Below, one piece after another: positions 33,091 to 42,640 of a stretch of 64,000 nucleotides of DNA; the first letter of the stretch is position 1, and each line of letters begins with the position of its first letter. A program made the position numbers and the translations under genes. The stretch covers positions 3,336,001 through 3,400,000 of the forward strand of contig NC_010524.1 in NCBI RefSeq assembly GCF_000019785.1, written 5' to 3'. Under the pieces are notes generated by a model. The model was not told the DNA's origin. It did not search any database and worked only from the letters and a program-made list of their open reading frames with translations. Source of the stretch: Leptothrix cholodnii SP-6 (GTDB lineage: Bacteria > Pseudomonadota > Gammaproteobacteria > Burkholderiales > Burkholderiaceae_C).

Positions 33091-34016
33091 GCATCCAGAC
33101 CCGGCTCGCCGATCCGCTGTTCAGCAGCCTGCCGCGTGCGGAGCGGCCGGCCTACGCCACCGGCATGCTGCTCGACGCGCAGGATTTCGGCGACGAGCAG
33201 ACCTATCACCGCGGCCGGCTGGCGCGGGCGCTGGCCTTCCTGGCCGGCGGCGGCACGCTGGCCGGGTTGCCGGTGAGCCACGCCGCGGCGGTGACGCCGC
33301 AGCCGGAGGAGATCCGCGTCGCCGGCGGCCTGGCGGTCGATCGGCTCGGCCGCTTGATCGAGCTGCCGCGGCCGGCCTGCGTGCGGCTGGTGCGCTGGTA
33401 CGAGGCCACCCGCGCGGCTGACGACGGCGCCACGCTGCGCCGCGCGACCTACGACGACCTGGCGCGATTTGTTTCGCCGCGCCTGGCCGCCAGCGGCGCC
33501 ACGCTGCCAGCGCGCGCCGTGGTGGCCGACGTCTTCATCCGCTTCGCCGCCTGCGAGGTCGGCCTGACACCGAGTTTTGCCGCCGGCCCGTTCGATGCGC
33601 TGAACGCCGTCTCGACCTCGCGCCTGCGCGACGCCTGGGAACTGCAGCTGATCGCTCGCGAAGGCCTCGACGACAGCTACAGCGGCCTGCCGCTGCCACC
33701 CGGCGGCGCGGCGATTCCGCCGCTCGAAACTGACACCGCCGCCAGCCTGGCCGCGCGCCGCGACGCGCTGCAGGATGCCGTGCTCGGCGCCTACGCCGCC
33801 CTCGCCCGCCGCAGTGACGGCACCGAAGGCCTCGCCCCCGCGCCCGAACACCCGCCGACGCTGCTGGACACCAGCGCCATCTTCCTAGCCCGGGTGCTGA
33901 TCCCGGTCGACGCCGCCGACCCGCCGCAGCGCACCGCCGACGCACCGCTGGTCGACAACGGCGCGCGCCGTTTCCTGCCCGCGCTGGCGCTGCTGGCGCA
34001 GGCCGGCGGGCTGTGA
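33087..34016 (+). CDS. CIS protein with shared N-terminal module (paralogue 1 of 3)
   Basis: 309 residues. The N-terminal module RPAYATGMLLDAQDFGDEQTYHRGR, followed by GLPVSH and an EIRVAGGLAVDRLGRLIELPRP stretch, recurs in the next two genes. The C-terminal half is helical (LVRWYEATRAADD; RRDALQDAVLGAYAALARRSDG) and ends in a domain containing FLARVLIPVDAAD and FLPALALLAQAGG. No known family is recognised. Position and shared module suggest a baseplate-attached component such as a short fibre or fibre adaptor. Confidence 0.75.
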   Translation: MSIQTRLADPLFSSLPRAERPAYATGMLLDAQDFGDEQTYHRGRLARALAFLAGGGTLAGLPVSHAAAVTPQPEEIRVAGGLAVDRLGRLIELPRPACVRLVRWYEATRAADDGATLRRATYDDLARFVSPRLAASGATLPARAVVADVFIRFAACEVGLTPSFAAGPFDALNAVSTSRLRDAWELQLIAREGLDDSYSGLPLPPGGAAIPPLETDTAASLAARRDALQDAVLGAYAALARRSDGTEGLAPAPEHPPTLLDTSAIFLARVLIPVDAADPPQRTADAPLVDNGARRFLPALALLAQAGGL

Positions 34017-34038
34017 AAAACATGACCTGGAGCCTGCC

Positions 34039-35973
34039 ATGACCCTCTCCCTGACCCGCGGCGCCGCACGTGTGCTGATCGGCGCCGGCGAAGTCCAGAC
34101 GCTGCGCACCAGCGGCGTGCTGGTGGAAGATCCGCGGCGCGAGCGGCCACGCTACTTCGACGGCCGCTTCCTCGCCGCACGCGACCTGATCCGCGATCAG
34201 CAGTACATGCTGACCCGCGAGGCCGACCTGGCGCGCACCGCCGGCAGCGGCGTTGGCAACGGCCTGCTGGTCGATGCGGGACCGACACCGCAGAGCCTGC
34301 GCATCAGCGCCGGCCAAGGTGTGACGCCGGCCGGCGAGCTGGTGCGGCTGCCGCACGACCTCGACCTCAACCTGGCCGACATCCCGCTGGCCGAGCAGCT
34401 GTCGGCGCATTTCGGGCTGTCGCGCATCCCGGTCGCGCCGCTGCGCAGCCGCACCGGGCTGTTCGTGCTGGCGCTGCGGCCGGTGGAGTTCACCGCCAAT
34501 CCGATCGGCGCCTACCCGACGTCGCTCACGGGCGCCCGCAGCGTCGAGGACGGCGACGTCATCGAGGCCACCGCGCTGGTGCTGGTGCCGTGGCAGGAAG
34601 ACGGCGCCGCCGATGCGCCCGAGGCACGGCGCGGCCGGGCGGCGCGCATCATCTTCACGCAGTCGCAGCAGACCTCTAAAACGGCCACCTCGGCCAACGT
34701 GCTGCCGATCGCGATGCTGGCGCTGCAGTCCAACAGCATCGTCTGGATCGACGAGGCGATGGTGCGGCGCGAACTCGGCGCCGACCGCGGCGACCTGCCC
34801 GGCCTCGGTTTCGCGCCGCGTGCGCTGCGGCTGGCGCACCTGATGCAGCATCAGACGCACCTGGCCGAGGTGGTGGCGCAGCTGGGCGGGCGCAGCTTCT
34901 CGGCCGCCAGCCAGTTCGCCGCGCTGCCGCCGGCCGGGCCGCTGCCGCCGGGCACCATCAACACGCGCGACTTCACGCAGCGCTACTTTCCGGCCGAGGT
35001 CGACGTCGATTTTTCGATCATCCCGGACGACGAGCTGCCGGCGCTGGTCGAAGAATCGCTGGCGCTGCCACCGATCGACCTGCTGGCCAGCGATGCGGTG
35101 CTCGACCTGACCGCCGTGCTGGTGCTCGCACCCGTGCCGCGCGGCGAATTCCGCAGCGTGCTGGCGCGGCTGGAGAGCCGCACGCGCACGCTCAAGGCCG
35201 TCGCGCCGAACCTGATCGCGCAACGCAAGCCACTGGACATCCTGCAGCGCCTGCGCCTGCCGCTGCCGATCCCGCTGCCCGACATCAGCAACCCGGCCGA
35301 CGCCGAATGGGCGCGGCTGGCCCGGCTGCCGACGCTCTGGTACGTGCGCCGGCGCAACCTGGCCTACCGCGACGACCTAGCCGGCACGCCGGTGGCGGTG
35401 GCCGGTGGCAACGAGCTGCTGATCGAGCGCTCGGTGCGCGACCGCATCGCCACGCTGGGCCTGAGCGGCGTGCTCGACAACGTGCTGCTGAACGCCAGCC
35501 CGAAGGCCGTGACCAGCACGCTCAACCTGCTGGGCTCGCCACGGCTGGTCGCGTCACCGGCGCTGACCGCGGCCACGCTGGGCGCGCTGGTGACGAAGGT
35601 CGAGGCCCAGCCCGCGACGGGCGACACCGTCAGCGGCGGAACCGGGGGCACACCCACCACGACCGCCGTGCTCGATCAGGCCAGAGTGCTGGCCGTCGCC
35701 GCCGATCTGGCCAAACCGAACGTCGGCGACGGCCTGACGCGGCTGGAGCAAAGCACGAGCACGCCGCTCGACACCGTCGCCTTGACCGAAATCGCCAAGG
35801 GCACCGACTGGCGCGTGCTCGACAGCGCCGCGCTGACCGCGAGCAAGACCGAGGTGCCAACGCTGACCACGCGGCTGACGACCGGCGTGCTGAAGACCGG
35901 CACGCGGATCAGCACCGGCATCACCGCGCCGATCGCAACGCGCAGCGCACGCAATGGCAGCAAGCCGGCATGA
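34039..35973 (+). CDS. CIS protein with shared N-terminal module (paralogue 2 of 3)
   Basis: 644 residues. The shared module is at about 36-110: RPRYFDGRFLAARDLIRDQQ then VGNGLLVD and LRISAGQGVTPAGELVRLP. A middle alpha/beta region follows (GLFVLALRPVEFTANPIGAYP; IEATALVLVPWQED; MLALQSNSIVWIDEAMV). The C-terminus (from about 470) is Thr/Ser/Leu-rich and repetitive (SPKAVTSTLNLLGSP; TPLDTVALTEIAKGTDW; TRLTTGVLKTGTRISTGI). No named family. The run of low-complexity C-terminal sequence resembles fibre or stalk proteins. Confidence 0.75.
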   Translation: MTLSLTRGAARVLIGAGEVQTLRTSGVLVEDPRRERPRYFDGRFLAARDLIRDQQYMLTREADLARTAGSGVGNGLLVDAGPTPQSLRISAGQGVTPAGELVRLPHDLDLNLADIPLAEQLSAHFGLSRIPVAPLRSRTGLFVLALRPVEFTANPIGAYPTSLTGARSVEDGDVIEATALVLVPWQEDGAADAPEARRGRAARIIFTQSQQTSKTATSANVLPIAMLALQSNSIVWIDEAMVRRELGADRGDLPGLGFAPRALRLAHLMQHQTHLAEVVAQLGGRSFSAASQFAALPPAGPLPPGTINTRDFTQRYFPAEVDVDFSIIPDDELPALVEESLALPPIDLLASDAVLDLTAVLVLAPVPRGEFRSVLARLESRTRTLKAVAPNLIAQRKPLDILQRLRLPLPIPLPDISNPADAEWARLARLPTLWYVRRRNLAYRDDLAGTPVAVAGGNELLIERSVRDRIATLGLSGVLDNVLLNASPKAVTSTLNLLGSPRLVASPALTAATLGALVTKVEAQPATGDTVSGGTGGTPTTTAVLDQARVLAVAADLAKPNVGDGLTRLEQSTSTPLDTVALTEIAKGTDWRVLDSAALTASKTEVPTLTTRLTTGVLKTGTRISTGITAPIATRSARNGSKPA

Positions 35974-36031
35974 GCCATGCGGCCGGCCAGCCCATCACCG
36001 GGCCCACTACCGCGCATCACAGGGGAAAGCC

Positions 36032-39000
36032 GTGAGCAAGCGAAGCAACACTCCGATCACCCAGCCCTTGCCGGGCGAGCGGGTGATCGCGCTGTCACCG
36101 CAAAACGCCGAAGAGGCGGCCCTGACCTGGCAGCACCGCCCGAACATCTTCGCCGGCCGCGCGCTGACCGCCGGCACGCTCGACCAGCGCCAGCAATGGC
36201 AGGCCGGCCACATCGCTACCCGCGGCCAGTCGCTGGTGGCGGGCATCGACGACGGCCTGCAACTCGACATCGGCCCGGACGGCGGCGCCTCGCTGGCCGA
36301 CGCCACGCTGCACATCGAGGCAGGCCGTGCGCTGACGGTCAGCGGCGAGGACGTGGTGCTGACCCGCACCCTCGAATGCCGCCTGGCCGACGTGCCGGTG
36401 GTGGCGCCGCCGGGGTTCTTCGTCGATGGCAGCGGCGTGGGTGACAGCAGCGGCGACGGCACCGTGCTGGCGCGCCGGGTCGGCCTGACGCTCGGCACCC
36501 TGCCCGCCGCGGCGCTGGCCACGCTGCCGGCGATCGGCATCCTGCTGCTGCAGCCGGCGCTGGTCGACCGCAGCAACTTCGATCCGCTCGACCCCTGCGA
36601 CCGCAGCGCCTGCGCCGATGGTGCGGTCGACGATGTCACCGCCTTCGAGGACTGGCGCATCGGCGACGCGGTGCGGTTGCTCTGGTACGTCTGGCCGAGC
36701 GAGTGGCGCGCGCTGCCCGCCATGCCCGATCTGCAACTGCGCAACGCGCTGGCCTGGACGGTGTTCGACGCCGAGGCCCGCATGGCTGTCGGCGACTGCC
36801 TGCCGTGGGAGGAATGGGGCGCGCCGCTGGCGATGGTGCGGCTGGATGCCAACCGCTTCCCGGCCTGGGCCGACCGCGCCAGCGTGGCGCGCCACGGCGG
36901 CATGGCACGCGACGCGCGGTTGCAGCTCGGCGTGGCCCCGCCCGCCGATGCGGACTCGACGCCCAACGGCGTCGCGCTGATCGCCAACAGCCGCCTGCCG
37001 TCGTTGTGGCAGGCGCAGATCGAGCAGTTTGCCGAGCAGGTCGCCGCCGCCGGCAGCATCCCCGCGGGCGATCTGGCCGACGCCTTCGCGCGCCGCCTGC
37101 CGCCGGTCGGCCTGCTGCCGCGCAATGCCTACGACCCGGCGGCGTTTCGCAGCGACTTCTTCCCGCCCGGATTCGACATCGACGCCGCGCCGGTGCCGAT
37201 CGAGCAGCTCGACATCGCCGTGCGCGCCAACGCCGCGCTGGCGCCGCTCGACCCGAGCGTGCCCGAGAGCGTGCGGCTGCTGGTGCCCGTGCCGCTGCAA
37301 TCGTGGGAGCCGCGTCTGCTGCTGAGCGAGGCGGTCGACCCGCTGTTCTTCACCACGCTGAACCGCTTTCTGCTCGATCGCGCCCGCGCGCTCGGCGGCC
37401 GCCAGGGCCTGCGCCTGCGAGACGCCGTGCTGCAGCACGCGCTCGCCGGCATCGACGTGACCGTGCCCGCCTTCGACAACGACGCCGCCGCGCTCGAGAC
37501 TGAAACGCTGTCGCCCTGGGGCCCGCCGCCAGCCGGTGGCGGCCACCGCAGCGCGCTGCTGGCGGGCATGCACCAGCACTTCTTCTTCGGCGCCAGCGAG
37601 ACGCTGCCGGTGCGCGAGGACGCGCTGTTCTGCTGGGTCTACCTCGACCCGATCAACCCGCCGCGTGAGCTGATGCTGCAGTGGCACGTCGACGGCCAGT
37701 GGGAGCAGCGCGCCTACTGGGGCGAGAACCTGATCGGCTGGGGCGTCGACGGCACGCCCTCGCGCCAGCGCATCGGCGATCTGCCCGAGGCCGGCCGCTG
37801 GCTACGCCTGGACGTGCCGGCGGCGCTGGTGGGACTGGCCGGGCGCAACGTCGACGGCATCGCCTTCACGCTGTTCGACGGCCAGGCCGCCTACGGTTCG
37901 AGCGGCGCGTTCAACGCCAACGGCGAGCGGCGCTGGTTCGACAACCCGCTGCCCGCGCTGGCCCGCATCGGCGGCGAGGAGCCGTGGGTGCTGCTGACGC
38001 ACAACGACCTGTGGACGCCGTTCGAGCCCACCGCCGGCGTGCTGCCGGCAGTGCCCGCGGCCCTGCCGTCGACGCTCGGCGGTCATTTCGATGCGCTGGC
38101 CAGCGGCATGCACCAGCACTTCTTCGACACCGTGAGCACGCCGTTCACGATCACGGCCGGCGAGAAGCTGTTCTGCTGGGTCTGGCTCGACCCCAACCAC
38201 CCGCCGCGCGAGCTGATGCTGCAGTGGTTCACCGCCAAGGACGGCTGGGAGCAACGTGCCTTCTGGGGCTGGGACATGATCGGCTGGGGCGTGGCCGGCA
38301 CGCGTTCGCGGCTGCGCCAGGGCGCGCTGCCGGCGCCGGGCGGCTGGCTGCGGCTGGAGGTCAGCGCCGCCAGCCTCGGCCTCGAAGGCGCGCCGCTGCT
38401 GGGTATGGCGTTCACACAGTTCGACGGCATGGCGGCTTTCGGTGCGACGGGGGCGTTGACGGCGACCGGCAACGGCGAGCGGGTCTGGTTCGCCGGCAGC
38501 GTGCCGCCGGGCGCGGTGCAACGCGGCGACACCTGGCACTTCATCGGCGCCGATGCGATGGCGATGCGCAGCCCGCTGCCGAGCGCGCAGATCGGCCAGG
38601 CGCAGGCGCTCGCCGATCTGGCCCAGCACCCCGCGCTGCAGGTGCTGTCGGCGCAGGAGCGCGCGCAGATCCACCTGCTCGGCGCCGAGGGTTTCACCGC
38701 CTATCTGAAAGCACGCACCGACCGCGCCGACGACGTCGTCGACTACGGTTTCGTCAAGGTGCAGACCGACATCTACCGCGTGCGCCAGCTCGTGCTGGGC
38801 AACACCGCGGCGACCCGGCTGGCGGTGTCGCCCACGCTGGCGGGCATCGCGCAATCGGAAACCGCCACCGCCTCGCAGACGCAGATCAACAGCTTCATCG
38901 CCGACCTGAAGCTCGGCCAGAGTACCGCGGGTGCGTTCGCCTCGATGGCCACCGCGCCGAAGGTGCAGGCCACCGAAACCGTCTCGCTGGCCACCAGCGC

Positions 39001-41014
39001 CGCCACGAGCACCGCGCCGGTCGCCAGCCGCGCCTTCCTGAGCAGCGGGCTGACGAGCAGCCTGTCGACCGGGCTGATCGGCAACCTCGACCTGTCGGCG
39101 ATCCAGCTCGGCACGGTCAGCACCGTCAGCTCGCCCACGCTGCTGACGAGCAAGGAGCTGGCGAGCACCACCGCGATCCAGCGCCTGCCCACCGCCAGCA
39201 TCGCGGTCAGCCCGTCGCCGCTGGACGTGGCGAGCGCCGCGCCGCTGGTCGGCCAGACCTTCATCCGCACCACCACCATCGCCAAGCGGCTCGAAGACCC
39301 GAAGTCCAAGGAGGTGCGCGACTACTCGACCTCGTCGCGTTTCGACGCCATCAACGCGCTGGTGCGGCTGGTCGATGCGCTGAGTGCCGAGGACGGCGGC
39401 GCCACGCCGGGCCTGTTCGAGGGCATCGACGTGCACGGCCTGCAGGGCGACGAGTTCCTGGCCGACCTGCCGGGCGAGGTCGGCCAGAAGCCGATCCGCC
39501 GGCCGTTCACCGACTTCATCGCCAACCGCGCCCTGCTCGGCCGGCTGATGACAGTGCCGCTGCGTGTGGTGCAGGGCGACCCGGACGAGGGCGCGTTCTT
39601 CTCCGACGCCACCGACCTGTCCGACCACGTGATCGCGCTGATGCGGCAGGTGGAGGGGCGCGTCAAGCGCTACCGCGAGGCGCTGACGGTGTGCCAGCAG
39701 ACGGTCGACAGCTTGCGTGGTTCGCGTGCTGTCGTGCTGTCGGGGCTGGCGCGTTTTGCCGAGGATCTGGCCGAGGCGCGCCACGACGTCAGCGTGACCC
39801 GCGCGCTGCTGGCCGAGGAAACCGAGCGCATCACCGCCATCAATGCCCGGCGCGCCCAGGTGCTGGCCGAGCAGGTGCCGTTCATCGCCTACGTGCGACC
39901 ACGCGAGGCCGACAACCTGCGCGCCACGCTCACGCATTCGGTCGACCCCGGCCTGCTCGAAGCGCCGGTGCCGGCCTGCCTGCGCGAGCACCCGGACCTG
40001 CCCGAAGAGCTGGCCGACATGCTGCGCGTGGTGCGCGAGGCGCCGGCCAACTGGTTCGTGCACCTGCCGCCGCTGATCCGCCGGCTCGACAAGGTGGAGC
40101 CGCTGATCCGCACGCTGCAGACCGCGCAGGTGCGCGCGCTGTCGGGCATCGCATCGCCGCTGCTGTCGGCGGCGGGCGGCGTGGCGGTGGGCAGCGGCGG
40201 CAACACCCGGCTCGCCGCGGCGATCTCGCAGGTATCCACACGCCAGGCCCAGGCGCTGGCGCCGCGGCTGGCGACGCTGCAGACGCTCAACATCACGAGC
40301 CTGCTCACCACCACCTGGCAGGGCCTGCGCGTGCAGGCCGAGCAGGTGCTGTCGTTTGCCGACGTGGCCGAAGGTGGCCACGGCCGCAGCGACGTGGCGC
40401 GCGCGGCGGCCAGCGAGCTGGAGAACATCCGCCGCATCGTGGCCTGCCTGCACGCCGAGTTCTCGATGATCACGCCGGCGCTGCGGCTGATCTGGTCGGA
40501 GACGCTGTCCGAGTTCGACGCCGCGCCGAACCTGCGCAACCTCGCCAGCCTGCCGCGCTGGGCCGAGATCGGTTATGTCGACCGGCGCCAGATGCAGGCT
40601 TATGTGGATTGGCTGTTCGGCCAGATCGAGCCCGGCCAGCCGCAAGCGGTGGCGCTGGTCAACGACGTGGTGCGCATGTGCCTGCTGCTGGCCAGCCACG
40701 CGCCGGTCGACCGCATCGTCACGGGCAGGCTGGCGCGGCCGATTCCCGGCGTGCGGCCTGGCATCCGCATCCCGCTGACGGTGCTGGAGCCGGCCAAGCT
40801 GCGCGTGGGCATGCAGGCGGTGCTGTACCGCGCCGACCAGGTGGTGGCGCGCGCGGTGGTCGAGGACCTGGGGCAGCTGGAGGTGTCGGCGCAGGTGATC
40901 CACACCACGGCGGCGCAGGTCGATCTGGGCGACGACGTGCGGGTGCATTTCGACGACAACGCGTCGCTGAGCCTCGCCGCGGCGAGCGCACGGCGCAGCC
41001 TGTTCGGGCGCTGA
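36032..41014 (+). CDS. Giant CIS protein with tandem carbohydrate-binding-like repeats (paralogue 3 of 3)
   Basis: 1660 residues from GTG 36032, which follows AGGGGAAAG. Order: shared module about 30-115 (RPNIFAGRALTAGTLDQRQQW); alpha/beta region to about 490; two tandem repeats at about 510-650 and 690-830 with GMHQHFF, LFCWVYLDP/LFCWVWLDP, PPRELMLQW, WEQRAYWG/WEQRAFWG, LIGWGV/MIGWGV and a FDGQAAYG/FDGMAAFG end, a beta-sandwich pattern seen in sugar-binding modules; Thr/Ser/Ala-rich stretch about 960-1090; coiled coil about 1200-1290; C-terminal helical region and a final beta domain. It takes the place where other CIS loci encode fibre and tape-measure proteins but matches neither clearly. 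It could be a surface-binding fibre. Confidence 0.8.
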   Translation: MSKRSNTPITQPLPGERVIALSPQNAEEAALTWQHRPNIFAGRALTAGTLDQRQQWQAGHIATRGQSLVAGIDDGLQLDIGPDGGASLADATLHIEAGRALTVSGEDVVLTRTLECRLADVPVVAPPGFFVDGSGVGDSSGDGTVLARRVGLTLGTLPAAALATLPAIGILLLQPALVDRSNFDPLDPCDRSACADGAVDDVTAFEDWRIGDAVRLLWYVWPSEWRALPAMPDLQLRNALAWTVFDAEARMAVGDCLPWEEWGAPLAMVRLDANRFPAWADRASVARHGGMARDARLQLGVAPPADADSTPNGVALIANSRLPSLWQAQIEQFAEQVAAAGSIPAGDLADAFARRLPPVGLLPRNAYDPAAFRSDFFPPGFDIDAAPVPIEQLDIAVRANAALAPLDPSVPESVRLLVPVPLQSWEPRLLLSEAVDPLFFTTLNRFLLDRARALGGRQGLRLRDAVLQHALAGIDVTVPAFDNDAAALETETLSPWGPPPAGGGHRSALLAGMHQHFFFGASETLPVREDALFCWVYLDPINPPRELMLQWHVDGQWEQRAYWGENLIGWGVDGTPSRQRIGDLPEAGRWLRLDVPAALVGLAGRNVDGIAFTLFDGQAAYGSSGAFNANGERRWFDNPLPALARIGGEEPWVLLTHNDLWTPFEPTAGVLPAVPAALPSTLGGHFDALASGMHQHFFDTVSTPFTITAGEKLFCWVWLDPNHPPRELMLQWFTAKDGWEQRAFWGWDMIGWGVAGTRSRLRQGALPAPGGWLRLEVSAASLGLEGAPLLGMAFTQFDGMAAFGATGALTATGNGERVWFAGSVPPGAVQRGDTWHFIGADAMAMRSPLPSAQIGQAQALADLAQHPALQVLSAQERAQIHLLGAEGFTAYLKARTDRADDVVDYGFVKVQTDIYRVRQLVLGNTAATRLAVSPTLAGIAQSETATASQTQINSFIADLKLGQSTAGAFASMATAPKVQATETVSLATSAATSTAPVASRAFLSSGLTSSLSTGLIGNLDLSAIQLGTVSTVSSPTLLTSKELASTTAIQRLPTASIAVSPSPLDVASAAPLVGQTFIRTTTIAKRLEDPKSKEVRDYSTSSRFDAINALVRLVDALSAEDGGATPGLFEGIDVHGLQGDEFLADLPGEVGQKPIRRPFTDFIANRALLGRLMTVPLRVVQGDPDEGAFFSDATDLSDHVIALMRQVEGRVKRYREALTVCQQTVDSLRGSRAVVLSGLARFAEDLAEARHDVSVTRALLAEETERITAINARRAQVLAEQVPFIAYVRPREADNLRATLTHSVDPGLLEAPVPACLREHPDLPEELADMLRVVREAPANWFVHLPPLIRRLDKVEPLIRTLQTAQVRALSGIASPLLSAAGGVAVGSGGNTRLAAAISQVSTRQAQALAPRLATLQTLNITSLLTTTWQGLRVQAEQVLSFADVAEGGHGRSDVARAAASELENIRRIVACLHAEFSMITPALRLIWSETLSEFDAAPNLRNLASLPRWAEIGYVDRRQMQAYVDWLFGQIEPGQPQAVALVNDVVRMCLLLASHAPVDRIVTGRLARPIPGVRPGIRIPLTVLEPAKLRVGMQAVLYRADQVVARAVVEDLGQLEVSAQVIHTTAAQVDLGDDVRVHFDDNASLSLAAASARRSLFGR

Positions 41015-41017
41015 GCG

Positions 41018-42640
41018 ATGACCAGCGACGCGCGGCTCGTGCGCCATCTGCGCGTCAGCGCGCCGGATGAAGCGGCCGTGCGCGCGCTGCTGCCGCGACT
41101 CGAAGACGCGCTGCGCTGCGCCAGCCTGCCCGACGGCGGCGCGCGCGTGCTGCTGGTGCGGCGGCTGGCGCTGGGCCGCGTCGCCGCGGGCATCAGCGCG
41201 GGTGCGCTGGCGCAGCGGGTCGAGCAGCGGCTGGCCGAGAGCGACGTGACCTGGATCGACGGCGGCACCGCAATGGCCGAGCGCGCCGAGCACGTCTGTT
41301 TTGCGAGCGCGCTCGACGCCCGCCTGCAACTCGCCGCCCGGCTGCTGCGCGGCCAGCCGTGCGAGGCCTGGTACTGGCGGCTGGCGGTGCCGGAGTGGCG
41401 CCGGGGCGAGCCGCTGGCGCTGCAGTTGCGCGCCATCACGCTGACCGTGGCCGGCTGGCCCGAGGCGGCGGTGGCGTTGCCGGTCTGGGCGGCGGGCGTG
41501 GTGCGCGCGTGGGGTGCCGGCTTGCTGGGGCAGGCGTTCGATGAAGCCCAGGGCGCGGCGCTGCTGCGCCACGTCGGCCGGCCATCGGTGCCGGCGCACG
41601 CGCTGGCGGCCGCTTCGCCCTCGCGCGCATCGTGGCTCGACACCTTGCTGGGCGGGGGCGGGACGGCCGTGACGGCGAGCCGATCGTCCGCCACGGCGCC
41701 GCCTGCACGGGCGGCCGCGCCGGGCATCGAGCCCGATCCGGTGCCCACCGGCCCCGGCATCAGGCCGGGCGTCGACCTCGTCCGCGATCGGCAGCCACGG
41801 CCAGGCGTCGAGACATCGGCCGATCACGCTGACGCCGCAGGGCCGGCGAACGAGGCGGCGATCAGGATCGGGCATCGCCAGCCCGCCGCCGCGCAGCAGG
41901 ACACGGGCGATGACGCGGGCGCTGCAACCCTGGCGTCTGACGGCGCGTCAAAGGGACAGGCAGCGGCGGCCCACCTGCCGTCGCCACACGCGCCCAAGGC
42001 GTCGCCGGCCGATGCGGGTTCGAGCGCGCGGCCCGGGCCCGCGCCGCAGCCGGTCATTCAAGCCGCGTCGGGCCAAGCCGCAGACGACAGCGTCGCGCCG
42101 CCCCACCGGACCGCCGCGCCCGGATGGCCTGCCGCCACGCTGGCGCGCAGCCGCTGCGCCGGCCTGCTGTTCCTGCTGCCGGTGCTGGCGCGGCTGGGCA
42201 TCGTCGACGCGTGCGAGGCCGCCGGGCTGGACTGCGCCACCTTCGCGCGCGCGGTCCTGCGCAGCGTGCTGCAGCGCCTGCGTGTGCCGCCGGACGACCC
42301 GGCCTGGGCGCTGGCCGAAAACCCGTCCGGGCGCGTGACACCCGCGCTGCCACCCGACGCGCTGCGGCTGGCCCACGCCTGGCGGCACGACACGCAGCGC
42401 TGGCTGCGCCGCGCCGGGGGGGGCGGTGGCCTGGGGCTGGCGCGGCTGGTGCTGCGGCCGGGGCAGATGGCGCTGACGGCCACCCACGCCGACATCCATT
42501 TCCGCCTCGCCGACGCCGACCTGCGGGTGCGCCGCCTCGGGCTCGACATCGACCCGGGCTGGTTGCCGTGGTTCGGCCGCGTCGTCGCCTTCCACTATTC
42601 GTCCGGCGATGCCCCGCTCGGCCGCGAGCCACCGCCATGA
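41018..42640 (+). CDS. CIS-associated protein with a disordered middle, coupled to the ATPase
   Basis: 540 residues. The N-terminal domain (1 to about 205) starts RLVRHLRVSAPDEAAVRALLPRLEDAL and includes a WYWRLAVPEWRRGEPLALQL segment. About 215-365 is Ala/Pro/Gly-rich and probably disordered. The C-terminal domain (about 370-540) has GLLFLLPVLARLGI, LRSVLQRLRVPPDDPAWAL and LGLDIDPGWLPWFGRVVAFHY, a tail I associate with CIS-locus proteins of unknown role. A run of eight G lies in the C-terminal part (42416-42423). The stop overlaps the ATPase ATG (ATGA), so the pair is made together. Confidence 0.75.
   Translation: MTSDARLVRHLRVSAPDEAAVRALLPRLEDALRCASLPDGGARVLLVRRLALGRVAAGISAGALAQRVEQRLAESDVTWIDGGTAMAERAEHVCFASALDARLQLAARLLRGQPCEAWYWRLAVPEWRRGEPLALQLRAITLTVAGWPEAAVALPVWAAGVVRAWGAGLLGQAFDEAQGAALLRHVGRPSVPAHALAAASPSRASWLDTLLGGGGTAVTASRSSATAPPARAAAPGIEPDPVPTGPGIRPGVDLVRDRQPRPGVETSADHADAAGPANEAAIRIGHRQPAAAQQDTGDDAGAATLASDGASKGQAAAAHLPSPHAPKASPADAGSSARPGPAPQPVIQAASGQAADDSVAPPHRTAAPGWPAATLARSRCAGLLFLLPVLARLGIVDACEAAGLDCATFARAVLRSVLQRLRVPPDDPAWALAENPSGRVTPALPPDALRLAHAWRHDTQRWLRRAGGGGGLGLARLVLRPGQMALTATHADIHFRLADADLRVRRLGLDIDPGWLPWFGRVVAFHYSSGDAPLGREPPP

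Noticed and set aside
37802..41875. A 1357-residue minus-strand frame opposite the giant CIS protein
   Set aside because: No recognisable domain, extreme Arg/Gln/Ala content, and no plausible ribosome site; explained by codon bias of the plus-strand gene.
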